Shown: positions 27,162 through 37,782 of the stretch, one piece after another
How the letters are laid out: each line of letters begins with the position of its first letter
Position numbering within the stretch: the stretch's first letter is position 1
Source of the DNA: Verrucomicrobia bacterium LP2A
GTDB lineage: Bacteria > Verrucomicrobiota > Verrucomicrobiia > Methylacidiphilales > Methylacidiphilaceae
Length of the DNA stretch: 64,000 nucleotides
Direction of reading: 5' to 3'
Assembly (NCBI GenBank): GCA_000526255.1
Contig: JAFS01000002.1
Coordinates: 310,001 to 374,000 of the forward strand
Program-made: the position numbers and the translations under genes
Notes under the pieces: generated by a model
Databases searched by the model: none
What the model was told of the DNA's origin: nothing
What the model saw: the letters and a program-made list of their open reading frames with translations, nothing else

Positions 27162-28370
27162 TCATTCCCGGGAAGAAGGGCAAGATGCTTGGCGGCTTCG
27201 ATCTCCCTCTGACGCGGACGAAAAACGGAGGGTGATCTGGAAGATTTCCGAGCGCTGCCCGATCCGGATGGGCGGGCCCCAAGTGCCCGCACCCCGAGTG
27301 ACCACAACATGGGTCTTCCCCCTCCATCCATAACCGTAGGCAAGGGAATAGAGCCGGGCGACAACGTAGTTGAGGGGCCAGAACTGGCCGTCGTGCGTAT
27401 GCCCGCAAACGACCAGCGCCGCCCCGCAATCGGCCGCCTCGTCGAGCGCGGAAGGGCGGTGGTCGAGAACCAGGAGGGGCAGCTGCGGGTCGGTCTTCTC
27501 CAGGATCTGCTGGAGCGGGCGGCGCGGACGGCCGTCGCCCAGCACCGTTTTCGCCCGGTCCTCCCGGCCGGCGATTCGGAGAAAGCCTCTGACCTCCACA
27601 CACCGGTCGCGCAGAACGGAGATCCCGTTCTTTTCCAGGAAGGTGGCGACTCCGTCGGCGCCGCAATAGTATTCATGGTTTCCCACGCAAGCGAAGACGC
27701 CGAGCGGGGCGCGAAGGGAGCGGAAGAGAGGTCCAACGCCGGCCTTCTCGAGAACCTCAGAGGGAGCATCAACCAAGTCCCCCGGCAGAAGGATGAGATC
27801 AGGTCCCGCCGACCGGATCGCTTTGAGGATGCGGGCGAGCCTTTTGGCGCCAAAGGTTCCGGTGATGTGGAGGTCCGAAGCGACGGCAACGGTCAGATGC
27901 GTGGGAGCGGAGGGGAGAGCCGTCGGCGTATTGATCGAAAGATCGAGCCTTCGGAGCTCCACTCGGCGGGCGTTGGCGGATCCCTTGAGGAGCAGGAGTA
28001 CGACCAAGCCCACCAGGCCGAGAGCCGATGCCCAGGGGGGAAGGAGGCTCGTTTCGAACCGGGCGAAGCCCGGCAGGAGCCGCAGCAGATCCCAGAGAGT
28101 GATTCCAAGAAAGAGGTAGAGAACCGACGGAATCCAGAGCGAAGTGAGGAGGACCGCTGAATCGGCGAGCGAGGAAGGGTTCCGCTCCTGCCACTTCCGG
28201 GCCGCAGGATAGCCGAAAACGCAAGCGGCCGCGAGGCAAAGGTAGCCGACGCGGAGAAGGAGATGGGGGGGCAGGACGAGCCAGCCGCGCACGGCCACGT
28301 AAAGGCCGAGGGTCAGGTAGCCACCAATCAGGAGAGCCGAGAGGGAAATTCCCGGGGTCCTCCTCGCCAC
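27162..28370 (-). CDS. Membrane-anchored metallophosphoesterase (YaeI type)
   Basis: In this 402-residue protein the first 135 residues contain four or five hydrophobic helices. The calcineurin-like domain follows: ASDLHITG, PGDLVDAP, CVGNHEYYCG, LVLDHRP and CGHTHDGQFWPL, which supply the two-metal site. This arrangement matches YaeI/YkuE-like phosphodiesterases thought to act on phospholipids or UDP-lipids at the membrane. The substrate is not known here. It is last in the long minus-strand run, nine bases after carB. Confidence 0.88.
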   Translation of the reverse strand: MARRTPGISLSALLIGGYLTLGLYVAVRGWLVLPPHLLLRVGYLCLAAACVFGYPAARKWQERNPSSLADSAVLLTSLWIPSVLYLFLGITLWDLLRLLPGFARFETSLLPPWASALGLVGLVVLLLLKGSANARRVELRRLDLSINTPTALPSAPTHLTVAVASDLHITGTFGAKRLARILKAIRSAGPDLILLPGDLVDAPSEVLEKAGVGPLFRSLRAPLGVFACVGNHEYYCGADGVATFLEKNGISVLRDRCVEVRGFLRIAGREDRAKTVLGDGRPRRPLQQILEKTDPQLPLLVLDHRPSALDEAADCGAALVVCGHTHDGQFWPLNYVVARLYSLAYGYGWRGKTHVVVTRGAGTWGPPIRIGQRSEIFQITLRFSSASEGDRSRQASCPSSRE

Positions 28371-28379
28371 GGCACGCTC

Positions 28380-31300
28380 CTACCGGCGCGAAGCGAGCGC
28401 CGCGTGATGCTCCTGCAGCGCCTTGACCCGGAATTCCTTGTGCTGCAGGGAGCGGATCGCCTGCACGGTAGCCCACGCCGCCGCCATCGTGGTCATGACG
28501 GGGACTCCCGCGTAGAGGGCTCGGGTTCGGATCTGGATCTCGTCATGCCGCGCCGTGCGTCCTCCCGGACAGTTGATTACCAGCGCAATCTCCTCGTTCT
28601 TGAGCATGTCCAAGATATTGGGACGGCCTTCCGAGAGCTTGTGCAGGCGGTGGCAAGGGACGCCCGCCTCGGCCAGGGCACGGCCGGTCCCAGCCGTGCT
28701 GTAGAGAGTAAATCCGAGCTCCTGGAGGGCGCGGGCGATCCGGGCGCCCTCTTGCTTATCCTGATCCCGGACGCTCACGAAGACATTGCCTCGGAGCGGG
28801 AGGCTCGGCGAGGCCGCCGTCTGGGTCTTGGCGTAGGCGAGTCCCAGATCCTCATCGATGCCCATCACCTCACCTGTCGACTTCATCTCGGGACCCAGGA
28901 GAATGTCGACGCCGGGGAAGCGAAGGAAGGGAAAGACCGCTTCCTTGACGCAATAGTAGCTGGGAATTACTTCCCGCGTAAAGCCGAGCTCGGAGAGCTT
29001 CCGTCCAACCATCACCTTTGCCGCCAGCTTGGCCAGCGGCACTCCAATCGCCTTGCTCACGAAGGGGACGGTTCGGGAAGCCCGGGGGTTGACCTCGAGA
29101 ACGTAGAGGCCATCGCTCTTGACCGCAAATTGAACGTTCATGAGCCCTCGAACCTCGAGATCGAGCGCCAGGGAACGAATCGCTCCCCGGATCTCCTCCT
29201 GGATGGCGGCCGAAAGGGTAGGAGCGGGAATCACGCAGGCGCTGTCGCCCGAATGGACCCCGGCCTGCTCGATATGCTCCATAATTGCGCCCACGACGAC
29301 CGTCTCGCCGTCGCAAAGGCAGTCGACGTCCACCTCGGTCGCGTCTTCCAGGAAACGGTCGATCAGGATCGGCCTATCGGGAGAGACGAGCAGCGCCTCC
29401 CGGGCGTAGCGCCGTAAATCTTCCTCGGTGTAAACAATCTGCATCGCTCTACCCCCGAGAACGAAAGAGGGTCGGACGAGGATCGGATAACCGATCTTGG
29501 CCGCCCCGACGACCGCCTCTTCCTCGCTCCGCCCGGTCACGCTCAGCGGCTGGCGTAGGCCCAGCTTGGAGACGAGCGCGGCAAAGAGCTCTCGATCCTC
29601 GGCGCGCTCGATCGAGCGCACCGCGGTCCCGAGGATCCGCACCCCCGCTCGCTCCAGATCCGCCGCGAGGTTGAGGGGGGTCTGTCCGCCGAACTGAACG
29701 ATAGCGCCGGAAGCTTGGGTCGCCTCGTAGACGTTGAGGACATCTTCGAGCGTGAGCGGCTCGAAGAAGAGGAGATCGCTGCAGTCGTAGTCAGTAGATA
29801 CGGTCTCGGGATTGGAGTTGACCATGATCGCCTCCTTCCCCAGCTCCCGGAGAGCCATCGCCGCATGGACGCAGCAGTAGTCGAACTCGATCCCCTGTCC
29901 GATCCGATTCGGTCCTCCCCCGAGGACGAGAATCCGCTCTTTCTCTCCGACCGGCGGCAGCTCCCGGCATCCGCCCTCGTAGCTCGAGTAGTAGTAGGGA
30001 GTGTAGGCGGTGAACTCGCCCGCGCAGGTGTCCACGAGCCGATAGGAAGGCCGGAGGTTCCGCTCGATCCTCCGGGAGCGAATCTCTTCTTCCGAAACGC
30101 CCCACACGTGGGCGATCTGCCGATCGGAAAAGCCCTTGCGCTTGGCTCGAGCGAGGGAGTCCGAGTCCTGCGGCTCCTTCGGCAGACGTCCCTCCTCTGC
30201 GACTAGCCCGCGAATCTGCTCGAGAAACCACGGATCGATGCCCGAGAGCTCGGCGATTTCTGTGAGCTCCATCCCCGCCCGGAAGGCGTGGCGGATATAG
30301 AAGATCCGTTCCGCCCGAGGGGTGACGAGATAGTGACGGATCTCCTCCATCGAGGGAAGCGGGTCGGATTGAGCGCCGCCCCCTCCCAGGCCCCAAGCTC
30401 CCACTTCCAGGGAACGGAGGCCTTTCTGGAGCGACTCCTGGAAGGTCCTTCCCATCGCCATCGCCTCGCCCACGCTCTTCATCGAGGAGGTGAGCGTGAG
30501 GTCGGAGGCCGGAAATTTTTCGAAGGTAAAGCGCGGGAGCTTAGTGACGACATAGTCGATCGTCGGCTCGAAGCTCGCGGGCGTCTCCCGGGTGATGTCG
30601 TTGCGCAGCTCGTCGAGCGTGTACCCGACTGCCAATTTCGCCGCGATCTTGGCGATCGGATAGCCGGTTGCCTTCGAGGAGAGGGCCGAGGAGCGGGAAA
30701 CACGAGGGTTCATCTCGATGACAAGCTGCCGCCCGGTCTTCGGATCGACCGCGAACTGAATGTTGGACCCTCCGGTTTCGACGCCGATCTCCCGGATGAC
30801 AGCGAATGCCGCATCGCGCATCCTCTGGTATTCCCGATCAGAAAGCGTCTGGATGGGAGCGATGGTGATGCTGTCCCCGGTGTGCACCCCCATGGGATCG
30901 AAGTTCTCGATTGAGCAGACGACGACGCAATTGTCCGCCCGATCGCGCATGACCTCGATCTCGAACTCCTTCCAGCCGAGCAGGCATTCTTCGATCAAGA
31001 TCTCCCCGATCGGAGAGGTCGCCAAGCCCCCGGCTACGATCCCTTCGAACTCTTCGCGGTTGTAGGCGATTCCTCCCCCCATGCCGCCCAGGGTGAAGGC
31101 CGGTCGGATGATCAGAGGGAACCTACCAATCGTCTCGGCAACGCTCCGGGCCATCTCAAGGCTTCGCGCGGTTCCCGAGTTGGGCACGCCAAGGCCGATA
31201 CGCACCATCGCCTCCTTGAACAGCTGCCGATCCTCGGCCTTCTTGATGGCCTCTGGCTGGGCGCCGATCATCCGAACGCCATAGCGCTCCAAGAGCCCCC

Positions 31301-31613
31301 GGTCGGCCGCGGCGGTAGCCACGTTGAGAGCGGTCTGTCCGCCGAGTGTGGGGAGAAGCGCATCGGGTCTTTCCCGCTCCAAAATCTTCTCCAGCACCGC
31401 GACCGAGATCGGTTCCAGATAGGTGCGATCCGAAAACTCCGGATCGGTCATGATGGTCGCCGGATTGCTGTTGAGAAGGATGACCCGATATCCTTCCTCC
31501 TTGAGCGCCTTGCAGGCCTGCACCCCAGAATAGTCGAATTCGCAGCCCTGCCCGATCACGATCGGCCCGCTGCCGATCAACAAGATCGAATGCAGATCAT
31601 CCCGCTTAGGCAT
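28380..31613 (-). CDS. carB: Carbamoyl-phosphate synthase large subunit
   Basis: This 1077-residue enzyme makes carbamoyl phosphate for arginine and pyrimidines. It has two homologous halves, each with a PreATP-grasp loop ([19 protein letters not shown] and [18 protein letters not shown]) and an ATP-grasp domain, with an oligomerisation domain between them. A C-terminal MGS-like allosteric domain (about the last 140 residues) includes [12 protein letters not shown] and NCPGG. I choose ATG 31613 (MPKRDDLHS), after AAGGAAG; the frame to 31694 is longer than needed. The small subunit carA is not in the window. It lies between mqnC and a metallophosphoesterase. Confidence 0.97.
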   Translation of the reverse strand: MPKRDDLHSILLIGSGPIVIGQGCEFDYSGVQACKALKEEGYRVILLNSNPATIMTDPEFSDRTYLEPISVAVLEKILERERPDALLPTLGGQTALNVATAAADRGLLERYGVRMIGAQPEAIKKAEDRQLFKEAMVRIGLGVPNSGTARSLEMARSVAETIGRFPLIIRPAFTLGGMGGGIAYNREEFEGIVAGGLATSPIGEILIEECLLGWKEFEIEVMRDRADNCVVVCSIENFDPMGVHTGDSITIAPIQTLSDREYQRMRDAAFAVIREIGVETGGSNIQFAVDPKTGRQLVIEMNPRVSRSSALSSKATGYPIAKIAAKLAVGYTLDELRNDITRETPASFEPTIDYVVTKLPRFTFEKFPASDLTLTSSMKSVGEAMAMGRTFQESLQKGLRSLEVGAWGLGGGGAQSDPLPSMEEIRHYLVTPRAERIFYIRHAFRAGMELTEIAELSGIDPWFLEQIRGLVAEEGRLPKEPQDSDSLARAKRKGFSDRQIAHVWGVSEEEIRSRRIERNLRPSYRLVDTCAGEFTAYTPYYYSSYEGGCRELPPVGEKERILVLGGGPNRIGQGIEFDYCCVHAAMALRELGKEAIMVNSNPETVSTDYDCSDLLFFEPLTLEDVLNVYEATQASGAIVQFGGQTPLNLAADLERAGVRILGTAVRSIERAEDRELFAALVSKLGLRQPLSVTGRSEEEAVVGAAKIGYPILVRPSFVLGGRAMQIVYTEEDLRRYAREALLVSPDRPILIDRFLEDATEVDVDCLCDGETVVVGAIMEHIEQAGVHSGDSACVIPAPTLSAAIQEEIRGAIRSLALDLEVRGLMNVQFAVKSDGLYVLEVNPRASRTVPFVSKAIGVPLAKLAAKVMVGRKLSELGFTREVIPSYYCVKEAVFPFLRFPGVDILLGPEMKSTGEVMGIDEDLGLAYAKTQTAASPSLPLRGNVFVSVRDQDKQEGARIARALQELGFTLYSTAGTGRALAEAGVPCHRLHKLSEGRPNILDMLKNEEIALVINCPGGRTARHDEIQIRTRALYAGVPVMTTMAAAWATVQAIRSLQHKEFRVKALQEHHAALASRR

Positions 31614-31703
31614 AGTCTGAAGAAACTTCCTTTTCGGATCGATTAGGCGCTCGCAGAGGAGATCGTTTTCCGGCGGGGCGGGCCGACGGGGCAAAGGGTT
31701 CGT

Positions 31704-32804
31704 TCATGACAGGAGCTCGTACCAGTTGTTCCGACGTCTCGGTTCAAATCCCCCGTCGCGGATGAAGCGTTCGATCTCCTCCGCCGTCATGCGGAAGGTC
31801 GTGCCCGCCGCAGAGACAACGTTCTCTTCCATCATGACGCTTCCGAAGTCATTGGCTCCGAAGCGGAGAGCCACCTGTCCGATCTCCGGCCCCTGGGTCA
31901 CCCAGGAGGATTGGACATTATCGACATTGTCGAGGAAGATCCGTGCGAGGGCCTGCATTCGCAGGTATTCGGAGGGGCCGAGCTTCTTGGCGCTCAGGGC
32001 CGTGTGGTCGGGCTGGAAGGTCCAGCAGATGAACGCGGTGAATCCGCCGGTCTCGTCCTGAAGCTCGCGGAGGCGACGGAGATGCTCAATCCGATCCTCG
32101 AGCGTCTCGACATGTCCGAACATCATGGTCGAGCTCGATCGCAGCCCCAGCCGGTGAGCGGTCCGCATCACCTCGAGCCACTGATCGGCGGTGCATTTGA
32201 GCGCTGCGATGCGCTTGCGCACTTGGTCGACCAGGATTTCGGCGCCTCCGCCGGGCACCGAACCCAAGCCGGCGTCCCGGAAGCGGCGTAGCACCTCTTC
32301 GAGCGGCATTTCGAACGTTCGGGAAAAGTGGACGAACTCCGGAGGGGAAAAGCCGTGGATGTTGATTCCCGGATGCTTCTCCTTCAGATAGTGAAGAAGC
32401 TCCAGGTAGTAATCGATTCCCAGGTCCGGATGGTGTCCGCCCTGGAGAAGGATCTGCGTCCCGCCGATCGCCTCGAGCTCGGCAACCTTCTCGCCGATCT
32501 GCTCCGGGCTGAGGACGTAATGGTCCGGATCTTTTTTTCTCCGGTAGAAGGCACAGAACTTGCAGCCGACGTTGCAGACGTTGGTGTAGTTGATATTGCG
32601 ATCGACAATGTAGGTGACGATCCTCTCCCCGGCCCCTTCGTAGGCATCGTTCTTCTTCCGCCGGCGGAAGGCGTCCGCCAGGAGTCCCAGCTCCGATAAC
32701 GGAAGGAAATAGAGTTCCCGCGCCTCTTCCGGAGTAATCCTCTCCCCGGCCAAAACCTTCGCCCCCACTCTTCCCTCGATACCGTTTCCGTTGCTCAAAT
32801 CCAT
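31704..32804 (-). CDS. mqnC: Cyclic dehypoxanthinyl futalosine synthase (radical SAM)
   Basis: This 366-residue radical SAM enzyme cyclises dehypoxanthinyl futalosine in menaquinone synthesis. The cluster motif is CNVGCKFC after DRNINYTNV. Other marks are LQGGHHPDLGIDYY, GGGAEIL, TMMFGHVET and the C-terminal NDFGSVMMEENVVSAAG. I choose ATG 32804 (MDLSNGNG), which has a strong GGAAGGAG seven bases before it; a frame to 32867 would overlap mqnA more deeply. It overlaps mqnA by ten bases. Confidence 0.95.
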   Translation of the reverse strand: MDLSNGNGIEGRVGAKVLAGERITPEEARELYFLPLSELGLLADAFRRRKKNDAYEGAGERIVTYIVDRNINYTNVCNVGCKFCAFYRRKKDPDHYVLSPEQIGEKVAELEAIGGTQILLQGGHHPDLGIDYYLELLHYLKEKHPGINIHGFSPPEFVHFSRTFEMPLEEVLRRFRDAGLGSVPGGGAEILVDQVRKRIAALKCTADQWLEVMRTAHRLGLRSSSTMMFGHVETLEDRIEHLRRLRELQDETGGFTAFICWTFQPDHTALSAKKLGPSEYLRMQALARIFLDNVDNVQSSWVTQGPEIGQVALRFGANDFGSVMMEENVVSAAGTTFRMTAEEIERFIRDGGFEPRRRNNWYELLS

Positions 32805-33535
32805 ACGAGCTCCTTCCCATCGACTACCTTCTCTCCCAGAATCCGCAGCTCGTGGGCAAAGCGGCAAAGGCCCTCCCGTTCCCGCTCCCCCACTTCGTAC
32901 CGGATGTAGCGAGTCAAATACTCGAGTTGGCTCTCGTCTTTCGCAATCGAAGCCCGCGCGGCAAGGCCACGCCGCTTCGCGTCGCGCAGGAGCGGAGCGA
33001 GCTTTTTGGCTTCCCCTCTCTCGCGCCGGACCGCCCAGGCGGCGAAGACGAAGGGGAGTCCCGTCTGCTCATGCCATCCTTGCCCCAAGTCGAGGAGTGC
33101 GGCTCCCGGGTTTTCCTTCCGAAACGCGAGCGCCCGATCCCCGATCAAGAGCCGAGCATCGGCCCGCTCCGTAAAAGGGAGGTACTTCGGATGAAAGCCA
33201 AGAAAATTCTCCAGAAGCACCCGAACCAAGAGGAAGGACGATCGCGTATCGGGGTCGAGGGCGACTGTCCGTACGTCGCGCAGGGAACTCTCATGGACGA
33301 GGATGACGCTTTTGACCGGACCGTCAGCCACGATCCCCACGCCGTCAACCAGGGCAAATTCCCCCGAAAGAGAAGCGCCCAGCGGCGCCAGCCCCACGTC
33401 GATCTCGCCCGCCCGGAGCCGGCCCGGCAGCTCGGCGGGCGGAAAGAACGACACGTGCTCCTCCAACCCGTAGATGAGAGGCTTCGCGTTGAGATAGGGG
33501 GCACACCCGATGCGAAAAGGACTCATGCCGCTCAT
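32795..33535 (-). CDS. mqnA: Chorismate dehydratase
   Basis: This periplasmic-binding-protein-fold enzyme of about 246 residues converts chorismate to 3-[(1-carboxyvinyl)oxy]benzoate, the first futalosine-pathway step. Family marks are RIGCAPYLNAKPLIYGL, GEIDVGLAPLGA, LDPDTRSSFLLVRVLL and LDLGQGWHEQTGLPFVFA. Start ATG 33535 has AGAAGG upstream; GTG 33544 and ATG 33526 are also possible. It is coupled to mqnC and follows recJ by about 30 bases. Genes mqnB and mqnD are absent from the window. Confidence 0.93.
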   Translation of the reverse strand: MSGMSPFRIGCAPYLNAKPLIYGLEEHVSFFPPAELPGRLRAGEIDVGLAPLGASLSGEFALVDGVGIVADGPVKSVILVHESSLRDVRTVALDPDTRSSFLLVRVLLENFLGFHPKYLPFTERADARLLIGDRALAFRKENPGAALLDLGQGWHEQTGLPFVFAAWAVRRERGEAKKLAPLLRDAKRRGLAARASIAKDESQLEYLTRYIRYEVGEREREGLCRFAHELRILGEKVVDGKELVWI

Positions 33536-33565
33536 TGCTCTCACCTTCTATCCGATCGCCCCTTC

Positions 33566-35353
33566 TCATTCAATCGTCGCGCTGCGCAAGCAGCCGCCCG
33601 GTTCGGCTCTCCAATCAACGATCCGCACCCGGATCCGTTTGCCCAGCGCATCCCAATCGAGATGCCCGGCAATCTGAAATCTCCCGGGAATGACGCGGCT
33701 CACCGCAAGGTCGAAGGCGAACGCCTCGCACCGCGCATCGCCCGAGCGGAGCAACATCCGCGTGCAACCTCGAGCCTGGACCGGTGGTCGCTCCAGGGAG
33801 AGCGTGGGAAAGGCGAAAAGCGGCCGGGCATTTCCCGCCCCGAAGGGGGCCAGTCGCTCTAACTCGTCGTAAAGCGGGAGCCCCGCGGCGGAGAGAGGCA
33901 GCTCTCGTGTGATCTTCAGGCGCTTGCGAAAGAGCTCGGGCGAGCCCTCTCGCTTCACCCACCCAGCCAAGCTCGCGCGAAAAGCGGGGAGATTTTCCTC
34001 CCGGACAGAGAAGCCGGCAGCGAGGTCGTGGCCGCCGAACTTCTCCAAATGGGCGGCAGCCACCCGTAACCCCTCGACGATCGACATCCCCGGAATCCCG
34101 CGAGCGCTTCCCTTCCCTTCCCCCGATTCGTCAAAGGCGACGACCGCCACTAGTCGATGGAACCGCTTGAGAAGACGCGAGGCGACGACTCCCGCCACCC
34201 CCGCGTGCCACCCCCTCTTTCCCACCACGATTGCCCCGCTCGTCAAAGCCGAAGGCTCTTTTTCCAGGACTCCGAGCGCTTCCTCAAGCATCTGGCGCTC
34301 AACCAGCCGCCGCTGGAGGTTCTTTCGGTGAAGAGAGAGCGCTCCTTCTTCCGCCTCGGAGGTCGAATCGGTCAGCAGGAGGTGGAGCGATTCCATCGCG
34401 TCGTCGAGCCTCCCACTCGCATTGAGACGAGGAGCCAGCCGGAAGGCGACATCGTCGACCGTCGGTTTCTCGCCTACGTTCGATACGCTCGCGAGCGCGC
34501 GCAAGCCGGGCAAGCGGCGGCGGCCAAGCTGCTCCAGGCCACGCGCGACCAGGATCCGATTGTCCCCGGTCAAGGGCACCACGTCCCCGATGGTCCCCAG
34601 GGCGACCAGATCGAGCTCCTCGCGCAGCACCAGCCGCTCGCGGTAACCCGGCTCCAGCTTGAGAAGCCCATGGAGCAGCTTGAAGACGAGCCCAACACTC
34701 GCCAAGTGGCTGCCTCGACCATCCTGGTGCGGATTCACGATCGCGCAAGCCCGCGGCCAGCGGCCAGCAGGTTGATGGTGGTCGACGACGAGCGCTTCGA
34801 CTCCCTCTTCCTCGAGCCAGGCCAATTCCTCGACCGAAGTCGTGCCGCAATCGACGGCGACGACCAAGTCGGGTGTGCCCTTCCCTCCCGGCCCGAGCCG
34901 CTCTCTCTCCCGGTGGACAAGACGGAAGGCCCGCTCCAGTCCCTTCCGGGTGAGCCCGTAGCCCTCCGAAGCCCTCTCCGGAATGAAGGCCGTTACGGGA
35001 ACTCCCAAAAGGCGCAAGGCCCGCACCAGAAGGGCCGTCGAGCTCACCCCGTCGACATCGTAGTCGCCGTACACCAGCGTCCATTGCCTCCGGGCGATGG
35101 CCTCCCTGAGCCGTTCGGACGCCTGCCGCAAGCCGGTCAATTGAAAGGGGTCTTCGAGCTCGGAGAGCCGGGGCTGGAGAAAGCGGGAAGCCTCCGCCGG
35201 ATCACGATAGCCGCGCTCGGCAAGGAGCTCCCCAAGCAAGGGAGAGACGCCTAGGTCGCGAGCGAGGGCTTCGACCTCTTCCCCCGAGGCACCGATCTCC
35301 CAAATCGTCTCGGCTTCCCATTCGGCTCGATCGCTCATCGCAGCTTCGTCCAT
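33566..35353 (-). CDS. recJ: Single-stranded-DNA-specific exonuclease RecJ
   Basis: This 595-residue 5'-3' exonuclease acts in recombination and mismatch repair. The DHH phosphoesterase motifs are visible: YGDYDVDGVSSTALL, VAVDCGTTSVEE, LVVDHHQPAGRWP and NPHQDGRGS. The DHHA1 part carries GWHAGVAGVVASRL and the FGGHDLAAGFSV motif. The C-terminal OB-fold ends the protein. Length is normal. It is about 100 bases downstream of secDF on the same strand. Confidence 0.95.
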   Translation of the reverse strand: MDEAAMSDRAEWEAETIWEIGASGEEVEALARDLGVSPLLGELLAERGYRDPAEASRFLQPRLSELEDPFQLTGLRQASERLREAIARRQWTLVYGDYDVDGVSSTALLVRALRLLGVPVTAFIPERASEGYGLTRKGLERAFRLVHRERERLGPGGKGTPDLVVAVDCGTTSVEELAWLEEEGVEALVVDHHQPAGRWPRACAIVNPHQDGRGSHLASVGLVFKLLHGLLKLEPGYRERLVLREELDLVALGTIGDVVPLTGDNRILVARGLEQLGRRRLPGLRALASVSNVGEKPTVDDVAFRLAPRLNASGRLDDAMESLHLLLTDSTSEAEEGALSLHRKNLQRRLVERQMLEEALGVLEKEPSALTSGAIVVGKRGWHAGVAGVVASRLLKRFHRLVAVVAFDESGEGKGSARGIPGMSIVEGLRVAAAHLEKFGGHDLAAGFSVREENLPAFRASLAGWVKREGSPELFRKRLKITRELPLSAAGLPLYDELERLAPFGAGNARPLFAFPTLSLERPPVQARGCTRMLLRSGDARCEAFAFDLAVSRVIPGRFQIAGHLDWDALGKRIRVRIVDWRAEPGGCLRSATIE

Positions 35354-35456
35354 GGAGCACCTTGCCCTCCCGCCTGACCGGCCTCTTCCCCCTCCTTCCG
35401 AGGCGAGAGCCTGGGATCCGCCTAAAAAGGACGCACGAAATGCACGCCTCCGACCC

Positions 35457-37751
35457 TCACGCGCTCTGCGTGGCCGGGCGCCCCAACGGGTGGGCGCCCC
35501 TCCCTCGAAGCTCGTGAAACCAGTACATGAGAGCGGGTGTCAAAAAGTGGGAGGAAAACATGCCGCCCAATACGCCAATGAGGATCGCCAGGGCAAACGG
35601 GGAGATCACCGGACCCCCGAGCACCAGCATCGAAAGGTTCGCTAGAAGAACGGTGCCGCCCGTGATCAGCGTACGGGCTAGAGTCAAATTGACCCCGCTG
35701 TTGACATGCTCAGCGAAGGTGCCCGCCAGGCGCAGGCGAGCTGCCTCCCGGACCCGGTCGGAAATAACGATCTTCTCATTGATCGAATAGCCGAGGATCG
35801 TCAAGAAGGCGCCGACCAGCGGCATCGTAAATTCCTGACCCAGGATCGCCATGAATCCTACAGCCAGGAAGACGTCGTGGAGCTGGCCGAGTGCGGCCGC
35901 AGCGGCGAACGACCATTCGTAACGAATCGTGACATAGAGAAGGATGGCCACGAGGCCCAGGGAGAGAGCGAGCAGGGCGCGTCCCTTGAGCTCCTCCCCC
36001 ACGACAGGACCGACGCTGTCTAGCCTGGCATTGGCGAATCGGGCGGTCGGGAGCTTGCTCTGCAGGATCTGCAAGGCGCGTCCCCCCTCGCCATAGCGGG
36101 TCTGCAAGGATAGCTGTCGGTACTCGCGCGCAAATTGCACCATGCTTGGATGGATCCCCGCTCCTTCCAGCGCCGCTCGAACCTCCTGGATGGAGGCAGC
36201 TTGCTGATAGCCGACGGTCAGGGAATCTCCGCCCACGAAATCGACTCCTAAGAGCTTATCGCTGCGGACAAAGAAGGTGGCCATCCCGGCGGCGAGCAGA
36301 GCGAGGGCCAGCCAGCACGCCGTCCGCCGCCAAGCCAGAAAGGGGAAGCTCGGGCGCGTCAAAATGCGCATCATGGAAAGGCGCCGCAGCCAGCCGCTCA
36401 CCAGAAGCCACTCGAAGGCATTCCGAGTCACTACGAGGGCGGCGAAGAGGTTGGCCACGATCCCGAGCACGAGCGTGACGGCAAAGCCTTGGAGTGGCCC
36501 GCTCCCGAGCCACATCAGGATCACGGCGACCAGGATGACGGTGACATTCGAGTCGAAGATGGCGCTGAATGCGCGCTCGAATCCGACGGTCACCGCCTGC
36601 CGGAGCGGCTTCCCCGCGTCGAGCTCATCCCGCATGCGCTCATACACCAGGACGTTGGCGTCAACGGCCATCCCGATCGTCAAAATGACTCCGGCCAGTC
36701 CGGGGAGGGTCAAGGTAAAGTGGAATTGCGCCAGGAAGCCAAAGAGCAAAAAGAGATTCACCGCCAGCGCGAGCACGGCAACCAGGCCGGCCGCTCGGTA
36801 ATAGGCCACCATGAAGAGGACGACGAGCGCCAAGGCTACCCATGCCGCTCTGGCGCCGCTCAAGATCGAGTCGCGGCCCAGCGACGGATCGATCCCCCGC
36901 TCCTCCAGCAGCTTGACCGGCATTTCGAGCGGGTTCTCCAGGATGCTCGCCAGATCCTCCGCCTCCTTGGGACTCATGTTGCCCCCGGAGATGACCGCGC
37001 TGCGAAAGATCGCCGACTGAATTACGGGCGCGCTCTTCACCTCTCCATCCAGTACGATCGCCAACTGTTTCCCGATGTTGCCGCTCGTTATCGCCCCGAA
37101 GCGGCGCGATCCCTCGTCGCTGAATTCGATCACCACGGTGGGCCGACCGACCTCGTCGAACCCTCGAAACGCCCGCTGTACATACTTCCCCCCCATCTCC
37201 GCGCGGCGCTTCACCAAGATCTGGCGTAACCCGGAGCTCCTCCCCTCCTCCGGAGCAAAGGAAAGCACCTCGTAATCGGGGGGAATCCGTCCCTGTCCCG
37301 CCTGAATCTCCGCGAGAAGCTGGCCGGCCTGCGGGTGAACCATCTTGAACTCGAGCTTGGCCACTTTCGAAAGCTGCTGCCGCGCCGCGTTCTTTTCGGT
37401 TTCGGCCAAGCCGGGAATCTGAACGCTGATCCGGTTGCGACCCACCGGCTGGATGATCGGCTCCGACAAGCCAAACTTATCCACCCGCTTCCGGATCACC
37501 GCCGTGGCCTGCTGCAACGCCCCCGGGGAAGGCTGGCCTTCCAACTCCAGAAGAAAAGCCGTCCCCCCTTTGAGGTCGAGCCCGAGCCGAATCGACTTGT
37601 CGAGCGGAAAGAGGGAGATCCCGGCGTTGGCCAGGAGCATGACGATGCAGAAGAGGCCCACCCATCGGCGCACCCGTTCCTCGGTCGAAGTGAAATACCA
37701 GATCAGGGCAATAAGGAAGAAGAGTGCCGTGACGAAGGACCAAAGCAGCAT
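35457..37751 (-). CDS. secDF: Protein translocase SecDF (fused SecD and SecF)
   Basis: In this single 764-residue protein SecD and SecF are fused. The SecD half has LGLDLKGGTAFLLEL, the periplasmic domain with the P1 head, and transmembrane motifs including IGMAVDANVLVYERMRDE. The SecF half has LGVDFVGGDSLTVGY, ILGYSINEKIVISDRVRE and GVLGGMFSSHFLTPALMY. About twelve membrane helices are expected. SecDF uses the proton gradient to pull secreted proteins across the membrane. Fusion is known from Bacillus and several other phyla. It follows yajC, the usual partner. Confidence 0.96.
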   Translation of the reverse strand: MLLWSFVTALFFLIALIWYFTSTEERVRRWVGLFCIVMLLANAGISLFPLDKSIRLGLDLKGGTAFLLELEGQPSPGALQQATAVIRKRVDKFGLSEPIIQPVGRNRISVQIPGLAETEKNAARQQLSKVAKLEFKMVHPQAGQLLAEIQAGQGRIPPDYEVLSFAPEEGRSSGLRQILVKRRAEMGGKYVQRAFRGFDEVGRPTVVIEFSDEGSRRFGAITSGNIGKQLAIVLDGEVKSAPVIQSAIFRSAVISGGNMSPKEAEDLASILENPLEMPVKLLEERGIDPSLGRDSILSGARAAWVALALVVLFMVAYYRAAGLVAVLALAVNLFLLFGFLAQFHFTLTLPGLAGVILTIGMAVDANVLVYERMRDELDAGKPLRQAVTVGFERAFSAIFDSNVTVILVAVILMWLGSGPLQGFAVTLVLGIVANLFAALVVTRNAFEWLLVSGWLRRLSMMRILTRPSFPFLAWRRTACWLALALLAAGMATFFVRSDKLLGVDFVGGDSLTVGYQQAASIQEVRAALEGAGIHPSMVQFAREYRQLSLQTRYGEGGRALQILQSKLPTARFANARLDSVGPVVGEELKGRALLALSLGLVAILLYVTIRYEWSFAAAAALGQLHDVFLAVGFMAILGQEFTMPLVGAFLTILGYSINEKIVISDRVREAARLRLAGTFAEHVNSGVNLTLARTLITGGTVLLANLSMLVLGGPVISPFALAILIGVLGGMFSSHFLTPALMYWFHELRGRGAHPLGRPATQSA

Positions 37752-37782
37752 GGCGTTTCTCTCTCCTGAGGAGACCGGAGGC

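Noticed and set aside
26536-27889. Minus-strand frames opposite hisA and overlapping the metallophosphoesterase
   Set aside because: Arg/Pro-rich shadows of hisA and of the phosphoesterase in another frame.
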